Shown here in pieces: positions 1 to 8,610 of a stretch of 64,000 nucleotides of DNA. Made by a program: the position numbers and the translations under genes. The notes under the pieces were generated by a model, which was given only the letters and a program-made list of their open reading frames with translations, was not told where the DNA came from and searched no databases. This DNA is from Inquilinus ginsengisoli_A (GTDB lineage Bacteria > Pseudomonadota > Alphaproteobacteria > DSM-16000 > Inquilinaceae), in contig NZ_JAVDPW010000015.1 of NCBI RefSeq assembly GCF_031453975.1, positions 62,001 through 126,000 on the forward strand. The letters run 5' to 3'. Position 1 is the stretch's first letter. Each line of letters begins with the position of its first letter.

Positions 1-600
1 GTCGGGGGCCGGGTGGTCCGGAGTTGTCTGGCCGGGATCGGTTTCGCTCGCGGGGGTCTCGGCGGCCAGGCGGGCGTCGATCGCCGCCAGCACCCGCTCC
101 ACCGTCTCCTCGACCGGCCCGTCGCGGCTGTCGACGGTCAGGTCGGCCAGGGCGTAGATCGGGTGGCGGCGCTCCATCAGCCCGGCCAGCACCGCCTTGG
201 GGTCGCCCTGGCGCAGCAGCGGGCGGTTGTGGCGCTTGGCGGTGCGCGTTGCCAGCACCTCCAGCTCCGCCTTCAGCCACAGCGACAGGCCGCGTTCGGC
301 GACGGTGGCCCGGGTCTGCGCATCCATGAAGGCGCCGCCGCCGGTCGACAGCACCTGCACCGGCTCGTGCATCAGCCGGGCGATGACGCGGCGCTCCAGG
401 TCGCGGAAGGCCGGCTCGCCATAGCGCTCGAAGATGTCGGGGATGCTGCAGCCCGCCGCCTCCTCGATCGCATGGTCGGCATCGGTGAAGCCCAGCCCCA
501 GCCGGGCGGCCACGCGCTTGCCCACCGCCGTCTTGCCGGCGCCCATCAGGCCGACGAGCACGAGGGTGCGGGGCAAGGGGCGGTGCAGCGCGGTGATCAT
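1..600 (-). CDS. aroK: Shikimate kinase (partial, C-terminus off the window)
   Basis: Phosphorylates shikimate at the 3-hydroxyl with ATP in the cytoplasmic shikimate pathway to chorismate. Reading leftward from an ATG at 600, 200 codons are visible. The P-loop GLMGAGKT lies near residues 17-24, followed by a D-A-D shikimate-binding region (about residues 40-42), a conserved F-R-x-x-E segment and the STGGGAF motif. An arginine-containing lid (N-R-P-L-L) follows. This covers a full shikimate kinase core (usual length 170-200), so only a Pro/Thr-rich tail is cut off by the window edge. In alphaproteobacteria aroK is normally followed by aroB, which would lie to the left. The next gene to the right is divergent. 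Confidence 0.95.
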   Translation of the reverse strand, partial: MITALHRPLPRTLVLVGLMGAGKTAVGKRVAARLGLGFTDADHAIEEAAGCSIPDIFERYGEPAFRDLERRVIARLMHEPVQVLSTGGGAFMDAQTRATVAERGLSLWLKAELEVLATRTAKRHNRPLLRQGDPKAVLAGLMERRHPIYALADLTVDSRDGPVEETVERVLAAIDARLAAETPASETDPGQTTPDHPAPD

Positions 601-772
601 CGATCCTGTTCCGGGCCCGGCAGGGCTTGGTTGAAAGGGGATGGCGGTTTGCCGCCGCCGTCCCGACCGCCTAAGATAGGGTTGCGCCGCCCCTGCCGCA
701 TCTGCTTTCTCCGGCAGGTGCCGGCCGCGGCCGGCGCATTGGTCCTGATCCGCAGCAGTCACGGGGTCCGTC

Positions 773-970
773 TTGGCTCGTCGTCGTTCGAAAAACCGAT
801 TCTCCCCGAGCTCCAGCAGCGGCGGGGGAGGGGGCGGCGGCCTCGGCCGGATCCTGGCGATCGCCGTGGTGCTGGTGATCGTGGGCGGTGGCGTCGCGCT
901 CGCCGTGATCGATTTCCGGCCGCCCAGCCAAACCGTGGAGAAGGTCATCTCGAACGACCACTTCAAATGA
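773..970 (+). CDS. Small single-pass membrane protein, unknown function
   Basis: A 65-residue protein that starts at TTG 773, preceded by a GGGG stretch in CACGGGGTCCG. It has a basic N-terminus (ARRRSKNR), a Ser/Gly-rich linker with seven glycines in a row, one hydrophobic segment at about residues 26-45, and a short tail that ends in NDHFK. Topology is probably N-in with a small periplasmic tail. It lies 14 bases before xerD and divergent from aroK. I recognise no domain. That it is a real gene is supported by its position, its membrane segment and its coding-like composition. The non-ATG start is a guess because there is no in-frame ATG upstream. Confidence 0.6.
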   Translation: MARRRSKNRFSPSSSSGGGGGGGLGRILAIAVVLVIVGGGVALAVIDFRPPSQTVEKVISNDHFK

Positions 971-984
971 GAGCCTGACCGAGG

Positions 985-1992
985 GTGACTGAGGCAGCAG
1001 CCCCCGGACCCAAGCGCCGGCGCGGCCGTCCGCCCGCGCCGCGGCTGCTGCCGCCGCCTTCGGTCGACGCGTTCCTCGACATGCTGGTGGCGGAGCGCGG
1101 GGCCGCCGCCAACACTCGTGAGGCCTATGGCCGCGACCTGCTCGACCTGAACCGCTTCCTCGAATCCGGCGGGGGGGCCATCGACAGCGCCGTGACCGAG
1201 GATCTGCGCGCCTATCTCGGCGACCTCTCCCGCCGGGAAGGGGCCAAGGGCGGGCGCACCGGCGCGCGCACGGCGGCGCGGCGCCTGTCGGCGATGCGCC
1301 AGTACTACCGCTTCCTGGTCTCGGAAGGGCGGCGCCAGGACGATCCTTCGGCCGCGCTCGATTCCCCTGCGCTCGGCCGGTCCCTGCCGAAGCTCCTGTC
1401 CGAAGCCGAGGTCGAAGGGCTGATCGGCGCCATCGCCGGCCTGTTCGCCGATCCGGAGCGGCTGGCGGAAGGTCTGCGCCTGCTGGCCCTGCTCGAGATC
1501 CTCTATGGCGGCGGCCTGCGCGTCTCCGAACTGGTCGGGCTGCCGCTGTCGGCCCTGGGGCGCGACGGGCGGGCCCTGATCGTCCGCGGCAAGGGCGACA
1601 AGGAGCGGCTGGTGCCGCTGTCCGAGCCCGCGCGGGACGCCATCGCGGCCTATCTCCCGCATCGCGGCGTGTTCTTCGTCAAAGGCCGCGACCGTGGCTT
1701 CCTGTTTCCATCGCGCATCGCACGGGCCGGCAGCCTGACCCGGCAGCGCTTCGGCCAGCTGCTGAAGGACCTGGCGATCGAGGCGGGGATCGAGCCCAGC
1801 CGGGTCAGCCCGCATGTGCTGCGCCACGCCTTCGCCACCCATCTGCTGTCGCATGGCGCCGACCTGCGCTCGGTCCAGACCATGCTGGGCCATGCCGACA
1901 TCGCCACCACCCAGATCTACACCCATGTGCTGGGGGACCGGCTGCAGAGCCTGGTGGCCTCGGCCCATCCCTTGGCCAAGACCCGGTCGTAG
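985..1992 (+). CDS. xerD: Tyrosine recombinase XerD (XerC/D family)
   Basis: Site-specific recombinase that resolves chromosome dimers at dif together with its partner Xer protein and FtsK. It has 335 residues, starting at GTG 985. A Lys/Arg/Pro-rich extension (residues 1-24) precedes the SAM-like core-binding domain (about 25-115), and the catalytic domain follows. Catalytic residues are visible in order: R179 in GGLRVSEL, K203 in GKGDKERL, H277 and R280 in HVLRHAFATHLL, H303 in LGHADIATTQ, and the nucleophile Y312 in QIYTHV. XerD rather than XerC is preferred because xerD sits beside aroK in many alphaproteobacteria; the sequence alone does not settle it. Confidence 0.88.
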   Translation: MTEAAAPGPKRRRGRPPAPRLLPPPSVDAFLDMLVAERGAAANTREAYGRDLLDLNRFLESGGGAIDSAVTEDLRAYLGDLSRREGAKGGRTGARTAARRLSAMRQYYRFLVSEGRRQDDPSAALDSPALGRSLPKLLSEAEVEGLIGAIAGLFADPERLAEGLRLLALLEILYGGGLRVSELVGLPLSALGRDGRALIVRGKGDKERLVPLSEPARDAIAAYLPHRGVFFVKGRDRGFLFPSRIARAGSLTRQRFGQLLKDLAIEAGIEPSRVSPHVLRHAFATHLLSHGADLRSVQTMLGHADIATTQIYTHVLGDRLQSLVASAHPLAKTRS

Positions 1993-2007
1993 GGCGGACC
2001 CTCCGGC

Positions 2008-3060
2008 CTAGGACGCCAGCCGGCCGCTTTCGAAAGCGCGCCGCCGCTCCAGCATCAGGCAGTCGCCGAACTCATGGGCGCGATAGCCCTGCGCCGCCAC
2101 GGTCTCGAGGGCACGGTCCAGCACCGCGTCATCGGCGAAGGCGCGCAGCAGCTCGAAATGGCTTTCGCCGGGCTGATGCACGCCGGTCAGGATCGCATCC
2201 ACCACCCGCAGCCGGGTTTCGGCCGTGATCCGCCCGCGGGCCACGCCGGCGCCGGGCCGCACCCGGCCGTCGGCCTGCGCCGCGGCCTCCAGCGCCCGGA
2301 CCGCGGTGGTGCCGATGGCGATGACCCGCCCGCCCCCGGATTTCGCCCGGCTGATCGCCGCCGCTGTCGGCTGCGGAATGCGGTAGGGCTCGTCGAAAGG
2401 CAGCCGCTGGTCCAGCGCGGGGTCGCCGGTCGAAGAGATCCCGGCGGCGTGGGTCAGCGTGGCGAATCCAACGCCGCGCTTCCGCCAGGCGGCCAGCAGG
2501 CCCCAATCGAGGGCGAAGCCGGCCGAAGGCGGCTCGAACGCCACGGGGTCGGCGGCGATGCTGGTCCAGACATCCCACAGCGCCAGCGGCTGCGGCACAT
2601 GGGCGTACTGGATCGGCCGTCCGTGCCGCGCCAGCCCGGCCAGCACGGCGTCACGGCCGCCCAGGAAGTGCAGCCCGACCAGCCGGGGATGGCCGAGGCG
2701 CCGCTCGACCATCGCGGCGAGCGGCCCGAGCGCCAGGTGGTCGCCCGGCGCCAGCGGCGGCGGGGGCGGGCGGTCCTCGGTGCGGGTGCGGTGGTCACCG
2801 GCGCCGAAGGCGACGGCCACGAAGCGGGTCGGGTCGCCGGCCGTCACCCAGCCGGCCAGCCGCAGCTCGACCAGGCGGCCGCTGGCAGCGTGCAGCCCGT
2901 GCAGGCTCGCGGGCAGGGTCGCGGCGTCGTTGGCGACCACCAGGTCGCCGGGGCGCAGCAGCGCCGCCAGCCCGGCGCGGGGCAAGTGCCGCAGCCTGCC
3001 CGTCGGGTCGATGGCGCAGAGCCTTGCGGCGCGCCGGTCGGGAGCGTCGGCGGCGATCAT
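2008..3060 (-). CDS. QueA-like S-adenosylmethionine:tRNA ribosyltransferase-isomerase homologue
   Basis: It has 350 residues and resembles QueA, the enzyme that transfers and isomerises the ribosyl of SAM onto preQ1-tRNA to make epoxyqueuosine. QueA landmarks are recognisable but altered: GDLVVANDAATLPASLHG (usual GDLLVFNNTRVIPARL), EPPSAGFALD (usual APTAGLHF), VIAIGTTAVRALEAAAQ (close to consensus), and GVHQPGESHFELLRAFA (usual NFHLPESTLIMLVSAFA). The ATG at 3060 overlaps the upstream SDR stop by 4 bases (ATGA), so the two are translationally coupled. The changes in the substrate-binding motifs suggest a divergent paralogue rather than the housekeeping QueA. Its actual substrate is unknown. 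Confidence 0.75.
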   Translation of the reverse strand: MIAADAPDRRAARLCAIDPTGRLRHLPRAGLAALLRPGDLVVANDAATLPASLHGLHAASGRLVELRLAGWVTAGDPTRFVAVAFGAGDHRTRTEDRPPPPPLAPGDHLALGPLAAMVERRLGHPRLVGLHFLGGRDAVLAGLARHGRPIQYAHVPQPLALWDVWTSIAADPVAFEPPSAGFALDWGLLAAWRKRGVGFATLTHAAGISSTGDPALDQRLPFDEPYRIPQPTAAAISRAKSGGGRVIAIGTTAVRALEAAAQADGRVRPGAGVARGRITAETRLRVVDAILTGVHQPGESHFELLRAFADDAVLDRALETVAAQGYRAHEFGDCLMLERRRAFESGRLAS

Positions 3061-3794
3061 GCTGCGGTCCCGACCGGGAGCTCGGCCGCCGGCCGCTCCG
3101 CCCGGCCCGGCAAGACGGCGAGGATGGCCTGCACGATCTCCGCGGCCGAGAGTTCGGGCTGCTTCAGGGTCGCGGGGTCGGCGTCGGGCACCGCCAGTGC
3201 GTGCAGTGGCGTGTCCATGTCGCCGGGATCGATCGACAGGAACCGCACCCGCTCCTCCTGCGTCTCCTCGGCCCAGATCGCGGTCAGGTGGCGCAGCGCC
3301 GCCTTGCTGGCGCCATAGGCGCCCCAGCCGGGATAGGCACTGACCGCGGCGTCGCTGGAGATGTTGACCACCACGGCGCCGCGCCCGTCGCGGGCCGAGG
3401 CGGCGAGGGCGCCGAACAGCGCCCGGGTCAGCCGGAACGGCCCGACCAGGTTGATCGCCAGCGCCTCCTCCAGCTGCTCGCATTCGGTGTCGGCCAGCAG
3501 CGCCAGCGGCACCGGGCCGAGGCTGGAGGCGTTGTTGACCAGCACGTCGACCCCGCCGAGCCCGGCGGTGACCTGCAGCGCGATCGGGTGGATGTCCTCC
3601 TTGCGCCCGACATCGGCGATGATGCCCTGGGCGCCGGTCTCGCGGGCCAGGCGGGCGACGGCGGGGCCGGTGCGGGCGACGAAGGCGACCCGCGCGCCCA
3701 TCGCGGTCAGCAGGCGGACCAGGGCCAGCCCCAGGCCGGAGGTGCCGCCGGTGACGGCGACGCGAAGCTGGCTCAGATCGATATCGGTCGGCAT
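3057..3794 (-). CDS. SDR-family NAD(P)-dependent oxidoreductase
   Basis: Classical short-chain dehydrogenase, 245 residues from ATG 3794. Cofactor motif TGGTSGLG is near residues 16-23, NNAS is near residue 92, the catalytic Ser is in NISSDA, and YGASK is the Tyr-x-x-x-Lys pair. The ATG at 3794 is chosen over an upstream GTG at 3827 because GAGAGGAG sits 7-13 bases before it. The gene overlaps the QueA-like gene by 4 bases, forming a two-gene leftward operon. The substrate cannot be told. The C-terminal part, with ATLKQPELSAAEIVQ, looks like the group of SDRs that carry a short extra helix. Confidence 0.85.
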   Translation of the reverse strand: MPTDIDLSQLRVAVTGGTSGLGLALVRLLTAMGARVAFVARTGPAVARLARETGAQGIIADVGRKEDIHPIALQVTAGLGGVDVLVNNASSLGPVPLALLADTECEQLEEALAINLVGPFRLTRALFGALAASARDGRGAVVVNISSDAAVSAYPGWGAYGASKAALRHLTAIWAEETQEERVRFLSIDPGDMDTPLHALAVPDADPATLKQPELSAAEIVQAILAVLPGRAERPAAELPVGTAA

Positions 3795-3911
3795 GGACAG
3801 GATGCTCCTCTCGTCAGGAGCCTCCACCGCTACAAGCTCAAGTGCACTTCAGGTCAAGGGGATATTGCAAGTCATATCTTGATTAATGCTCTTCGCCGCC
3901 CTCCCTTTCCC

Positions 3912-3990
3912 TGTCATTGCCGGGCTTGACCCGGCAATCCAGAAGGTGTCGACGCTCTCTGGATGCCCGGGGCAAGCCCGGGCATGACAA
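3912..3990. repeat. Dispersed palindromic repeat, family A (copy 1)
   Basis: Begins TGTCATTGCCGGGCTTGACC and ends GGGCATGACAA; the outer ends and the inner GGCTTGACC / GGCAAGCCC parts pair. It lies between the SDR start (3794) and the end of the MetE-like gene (4015). Related copies are at 5149, 14661 and 19600. Confidence 0.8.
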
Positions 3991-4014
3991 TGTGACAAAG
4001 GGGGAGCGGTGACC

Positions 4015-5115
4015 CTACCCCCAGACCTCGCGGGCGATCTCGACGATCATCGCCAGCTTGGCCCACTGCTCGTCCTCGGCCAGGGTGTTGCCCTCCTCGG
4101 TGCTGGCGAAGCCGCATTGCGGGCTGAGGGCGAGCTGGTCGAGGTCGACGAACTTCGCCGCCTCGTCGATCCGGCGCCGGATGTCGTCCTTCCGCTCCAG
4201 CGTGCCGGTCTTCGAGGTGACCAGGCCCAGCACCACGGTCTTGCCCTTGGGCAGGAAGCGCAGCGGTTCGAACCCGCCGGCGCGCTCGGTGTCCCATTCC
4301 ATGAAATAGGCGTCGGCGCCGATCTGGTTGAACAGCCGCTCCGCCACCGGCTCGTAGCCGCCCGAGGCGATGAAGGTGGAGCGGAAATTGCCGCGGCAGA
4401 GATGCATGCTGATCACCATGTCCGCCGGCCGGTTGGCGATGGCGGCGTTCAGCATGCCGGCATAGATCTCGGGCTGCTTCACCGGGTCGTCGCCGCGCTC
4501 GGCCAGCATCCGCCGCTGCTCGGGGTCGCAGAGATAGGCGAAGCTGACATCGTCGAGCTGCAGGTAGCGGCAGCCTTCCGCCGCGAAGGCGGCCACCGCC
4601 GTGGCATAGGCCCGGCCGAGATCGGCGTAGAACTCCTCCATGTCGGGGTAGACCGCGGGGTCGATCACCTGCCGGCCGCCGCGATAGTGCAGCATGCTGG
4701 GCGACGGGATGGTCATCTTCGGCACGCGGGATGTGTTCGCCTTCAGGAAGCGGAAATGGTCCAGCATCGGGTGGCCGGAAAAGCCCAGCGGGCCTGTGAC
4801 GCGGATGCCCTTCGGCTTCAGCTGGGCGCCCTGGAACTGCACGCCATGGTCCATCCAGAAGCCCTCGACGCCGTCGAGATGCTCCAGGAAGTCGTAGTGC
4901 CAGAAGGCGCGGCGGAACTCGCCGTCGGTCACGGCCTGCAGGCCGATCTCCTCCTGCTTCCGCACCAGCGTGCGGATCTCCTGGTCCTCGACCGCGCGCA
5001 GCTCCCCGGCCGAGATCGCGCCGCGCTCATGCTGCTCGCGGGCGGCCTTGAGCGGCGCGGTGCGCAGCAGGCTGCCGACCATGTCGGCGCGGAAGGGTGG
5101 GGTCTGGCGCGGCAT
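4015..5115 (-). CDS. Short MetE-like methyltransferase (cobalamin-independent methionine synthase II family)
   Basis: It has 366 residues, homologous to the C-terminal catalytic half of MetE, which transfers a methyl group to homocysteine thiolate bound to zinc. Likely zinc ligands are H238 and C240 in MHLCRGN and C334 in LSPQCGF. An N-terminal FRADMVGSLLRT segment is typical of this short YxjG/YxjH-like group. Start ATG 5115 has GGAGGAG at ideal spacing; a GTG at 5139 is less likely. It is the last gene of the leftward MHS–ABC operon, separated from livF by a family A repeat. Short MetE-like proteins include true methionine synthases, other methyl transferases and distant alkyl transferases. 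Context with an uptake operon suggests a catabolic demethylation or thiol transfer role (inference). Confidence 0.85.
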   Translation of the reverse strand: MPRQTPPFRADMVGSLLRTAPLKAAREQHERGAISAGELRAVEDQEIRTLVRKQEEIGLQAVTDGEFRRAFWHYDFLEHLDGVEGFWMDHGVQFQGAQLKPKGIRVTGPLGFSGHPMLDHFRFLKANTSRVPKMTIPSPSMLHYRGGRQVIDPAVYPDMEEFYADLGRAYATAVAAFAAEGCRYLQLDDVSFAYLCDPEQRRMLAERGDDPVKQPEIYAGMLNAAIANRPADMVISMHLCRGNFRSTFIASGGYEPVAERLFNQIGADAYFMEWDTERAGGFEPLRFLPKGKTVVLGLVTSKTGTLERKDDIRRRIDEAAKFVDLDQLALSPQCGFASTEEGNTLAEDEQWAKLAMIVEIAREVWG

Positions 5116-5148
5116 AGGGGTCTCCTCCTCGGGTGGCACTTACTTTTA

Positions 5149-5242
5149 TTGTCATCCTCGGGCTCGACCCGAGGATCCAGGGGCTTCCCAGAGCAGCTCT
5201 CGGTGGCCCCTGGATGCCACGGTCAAGCCGTGGCATGACAAT
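5149..5242. repeat. Dispersed palindromic repeat, family A (copy 2)
   Basis: Begins TTGTCATCCTCGGGCTCGAC and ends GTGGCATGACAAT. Two inner hairpins (GGATCCAGGGGCTTCC with its complement GGCCCCTGGATGCC) are held between the TTGTCAT/ATGACAA ends. It lies inside an apparent operon, between livF (5251) and the MetE-like gene (5115), so it could act as a processing or stabilising hairpin in the mRNA. Confidence 0.85.
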
Positions 5243-5250
5243 CGGTGAAC

Positions 5251-5971
<721 letters not shown>

Positions 5972-5979
<8 letters not shown>

Positions 5980-6724
5980 CCACCGCCTCCCCGAGATAGA
6001 CGGCGCGCACCTGCGGGTCGGCGGCGATGGCGTCGGGCGTGCCCTCGGTCAGCAGCGTGCCGTTGACCAGGACCGAGATGCGGTCGGCGAAGCTGAACAC
6101 CAGGTCCATGTCGTGCTCGATCAGCAGCACCGACACATCCTTCGGCAGCTCGGCGATGGTGGCCAGCAGCTCGTGCCGTTCCGCCTCCGGCACGCCGGCC
6201 GCCGGCTCGTCCAGCAGCAGCACGCGCGGGCGGCAGGCGAAGGCGGTGGCGATCTCCAGCAGCCGCTGCTTGCCATAGGCCAGGGTGGCGGTGCGCTCGT
6301 GCAGCACGTCCGCCAGGCGGAAGCGGTCGGCGATCTCCTGGATCTCATCCGTCACATCGGCCTTGCCGCCGGCGACGCGCCACCAGTCGCCGCCGCTGCC
6401 CATGCGCTCGGACACCGCCATGCCGATGGTGTCCAGCGGCGTGATGGTGGCGAACAACTGGTTGATCTGGAAGGTGCGGGCCAGGCCGCGCCGGACCCGC
6501 AGATGCGGCTTCAGCCCGGTGATGTCCTCGCCGGTCAGCAGCACCCGGCCGGCGCTGGGCGCCAGCACCCCGGTCAGCAGGTTGACGAAGGTGGTCTTGC
6601 CGGCACCGTTCGGGCCGATCAGCGCATGCCGGGCGCCGACCTCGATCCGCAGCGACACGTCGTTGGTGGCGACCAGCCCGCCGAAGCGCTTCTGCAGGCC
6701 GATGGTCTCCAGCGCCGCGGTCAT
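5972..6724 (-). CDS. livG: Branched-chain-type ABC transporter ATPase (LivG family)
   Basis: It has 250 residues. Walker A is GPNGAGKT (37-44), the Q-loop region is RTFQINQLF, and Walker B is VLLLDEPAAGVPEAE. The signature is unusual: LAYGKQRLLEIA replaces LSGG, a form common in LivG proteins. The extended C-terminus with AVYLGEAVDD is also LivG-like. It overlaps livM by 4 bases and livF by 8, consistent with one tightly coupled transcript. Confidence 0.93.
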
Positions 6725-7746
6725 CGCTCACCTCCAAGGCGGGGGCCGCCTCCGAAGCGGGACAGCAGTGCCGTGACCGGCCAGCGCAAGCCCTGCACCA
6801 GCCGGTCGCGGCCGACCAGCACCAGCAGCACCAGGAACGCGCCCAGCCAGAACGACCAGTATTGCGGCGTGATGCCGGCGATCCAGTCCTGCAGGAAGCG
6901 GAACAGCACGGCACCGACCGGCCCGCCATACAGGTATCCGGCGCCGCCGATCACCAGCACCAGCAGCACATCGGCCGAACGGTGGAAGTCGAACACGTCG
7001 AGCGAGACGAACTGCGTGGTCTGGGCCAGCAGCGCCCCGGCCACCGCGGCATAGGCGGCCGACAGGGTGTAGATGCCGACCAGCCGCCGCGCCACCGGCA
7101 CGCCGATCGCCCCGGCGCGCAGCGGGTTGTCGCGGATCGCCCGCAGCGACAGGCCGAAGGGCGAATGCACCAGCCGCCGGGCGGCCAGGAACAGCACGAA
7201 CAGCACCGCCAGGCTGTAGCCATAGGCGGTCTGGCCGTAGAGATCGAACTCGAACAGGCCGAGCACCGGGCCGACCACCATGCCGTTCAGCCCGTCGGCG
7301 CCGCCGGTCAGGCCGGCCGCCTGGTTGGCAATTTCGAACAGCAGCAGCGAGACGCCGAGCGTCACCATCAGCCGGGTGAGGTCCGAGCCGCGCAACACCA
7401 GGAAGCTGGTGACGAAGCCCAGCGCCGCGCCCACCACGGCGGCGGCAGCCAAGCCCAGCGCCGGCTCGCCGGCGACATGCACGGCCAGCAGGCCGGCGAC
7501 ATAGGCGCCGGTGCCGAAGAAGGCGGCATGGCCGAGCGAGACGATGCCGGCATAGCCCAGGATCAGGTCGAGCGAGAGCGCGAACAGCGCCAGGATCGCG
7601 ATCTCATTCAGGATCAGATACTGGTCCGGCAGCCCGAACAGGGCGGCCAGCGCCGCCAGCCAGAACAGGATCTCGGGCCAGCGCCAGCGGGCGCGCGACG
7701 CGGCCGGGCGGATCGTTGCCGCAGCGGGCAGGGGCGTATCGGTCAT
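6721..7746 (-). CDS. livM: Branched-chain-type ABC transporter permease (LivM family)
   Basis: Membrane permease of 341 residues from ATG 7746. After a cytoplasmic N-terminus of about 25 residues, hydrophobic segments run through the protein. The family motif ILGYAGIVSLGHAAFFGTGAY (permease loop) is near residues 60-80, and the EAA-like segment is SPFGLSLRAIRDNPLRAGAIG. The gene overlaps livH by 4 bases and livG by 4. A longer in-frame extension to the right exists, but it reads through livH antisense-style sequence and is rejected. Confidence 0.9.
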   Translation of the reverse strand: MTDTPLPAAATIRPAASRARWRWPEILFWLAALAALFGLPDQYLILNEIAILALFALSLDLILGYAGIVSLGHAAFFGTGAYVAGLLAVHVAGEPALGLAAAAVVGAALGFVTSFLVLRGSDLTRLMVTLGVSLLLFEIANQAAGLTGGADGLNGMVVGPVLGLFEFDLYGQTAYGYSLAVLFVLFLAARRLVHSPFGLSLRAIRDNPLRAGAIGVPVARRLVGIYTLSAAYAAVAGALLAQTTQFVSLDVFDFHRSADVLLVLVIGGAGYLYGGPVGAVLFRFLQDWIAGITPQYWSFWLGAFLVLLVLVGRDRLVQGLRWPVTALLSRFGGGPRLGGER

Positions 7747-8603
7747 CGCGTGCCACCGCGTGCGAACAGGCCCTGCGGCCGCAGGATCAGCACCACGATC
7801 ATCACGGTGTAGATGACGAAGGAGCCGAAGGCGGGGACGTAGTATTTGCCGGCGACGTCGGCGATGCCCAGCAGCAGGGCGGCCAGGAACGGCCCGGTCA
7901 GGCTGGAGGTGCCGCCGACGGTCACCACGATCAGGAAATAGATCATGTATTTCAGCGGGAAGGTCGGGTCGACGCCCAGGATCTCCGCCCCCAGCGCGCC
8001 GCCGAGGCCGGCGAGACCGCTGCCGACGGCGAAGGTGGCGGCGAAGATCATGTCGACCCGGATGCCCAGGCCGCGGGCGGCGCGCGGATCGTCCACCGCG
8101 GCGCGCAGCCGGCTGCCGAAGCGGGTGCGGGCCAGCACGGCCTGCAGCGCCAGCACCAGCACGCCGCAGATCACGATGATCAGGGCGCGGTAGATGCCGA
8201 TGCCGACGCCCAGCACCTCGACCCGGCCGCGGAGATAGCCGGGCAGCTGGATGATCTGCTGCTCCGACCCCATCAGATAGTCGGCGGCGGCGACGGCCAT
8301 GAACACCAGCCCGATCGAGAACAGCACCTGGTCCAGCGGGCTGCGGCGATACAGCTGCCGGTACAGCGTCCGCTCCAGCACCAGCCCAGCCAGCGCCGCC
8401 GCGGCGAAGGCGGCGGGCAGGCACAGGAAGAACGGCACCTGCCAGCGGCTCATCAGGATGGCGGTGACATAGCCGCCCAGCATGGCGAAGGCGCCATGCG
8501 CCAGGTTGATGAAGTTCATCAGCCCCAGCGTCACCGACAGGCCGCAGGCCAGCACGAACAGCAGCATGCCGTAGGCGATGCCGTCGAACAGGATGGTCGC
8601 CAT
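7743..8603 (-). CDS. livH: Branched-chain-type ABC transporter permease (LivH family)
   Basis: Integral membrane permease, 286 residues, about eight hydrophobic segments. LivH signatures are the N-terminal GLMNFINLAHGAFAMLGGYV and the C-terminal IVVTVGGTSSLTGPFLAALL. The EAA-type coupling region is RAAVDDPRAARGLGIRVD. It is followed 4 bases into livM and preceded by the binding-protein gene with a 7-base gap. Confidence 0.92.
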   Translation of the reverse strand: MATILFDGIAYGMLLFVLACGLSVTLGLMNFINLAHGAFAMLGGYVTAILMSRWQVPFFLCLPAAFAAAALAGLVLERTLYRQLYRRSPLDQVLFSIGLVFMAVAAADYLMGSEQQIIQLPGYLRGRVEVLGVGIGIYRALIIVICGVLVLALQAVLARTRFGSRLRAAVDDPRAARGLGIRVDMIFAATFAVGSGLAGLGGALGAEILGVDPTFPLKYMIYFLIVVTVGGTSSLTGPFLAALLLGIADVAGKYYVPAFGSFVIYTVMIVVLILRPQGLFARGGTR

Positions 8604-8610
8604 GGCGGGC

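Noticed and set aside
985..1992. Phage or integron integrase
   Set aside because: Length, catalytic spacing and the aroK neighbourhood fit housekeeping XerD, and no att-like repeats or mobile genes are nearby.
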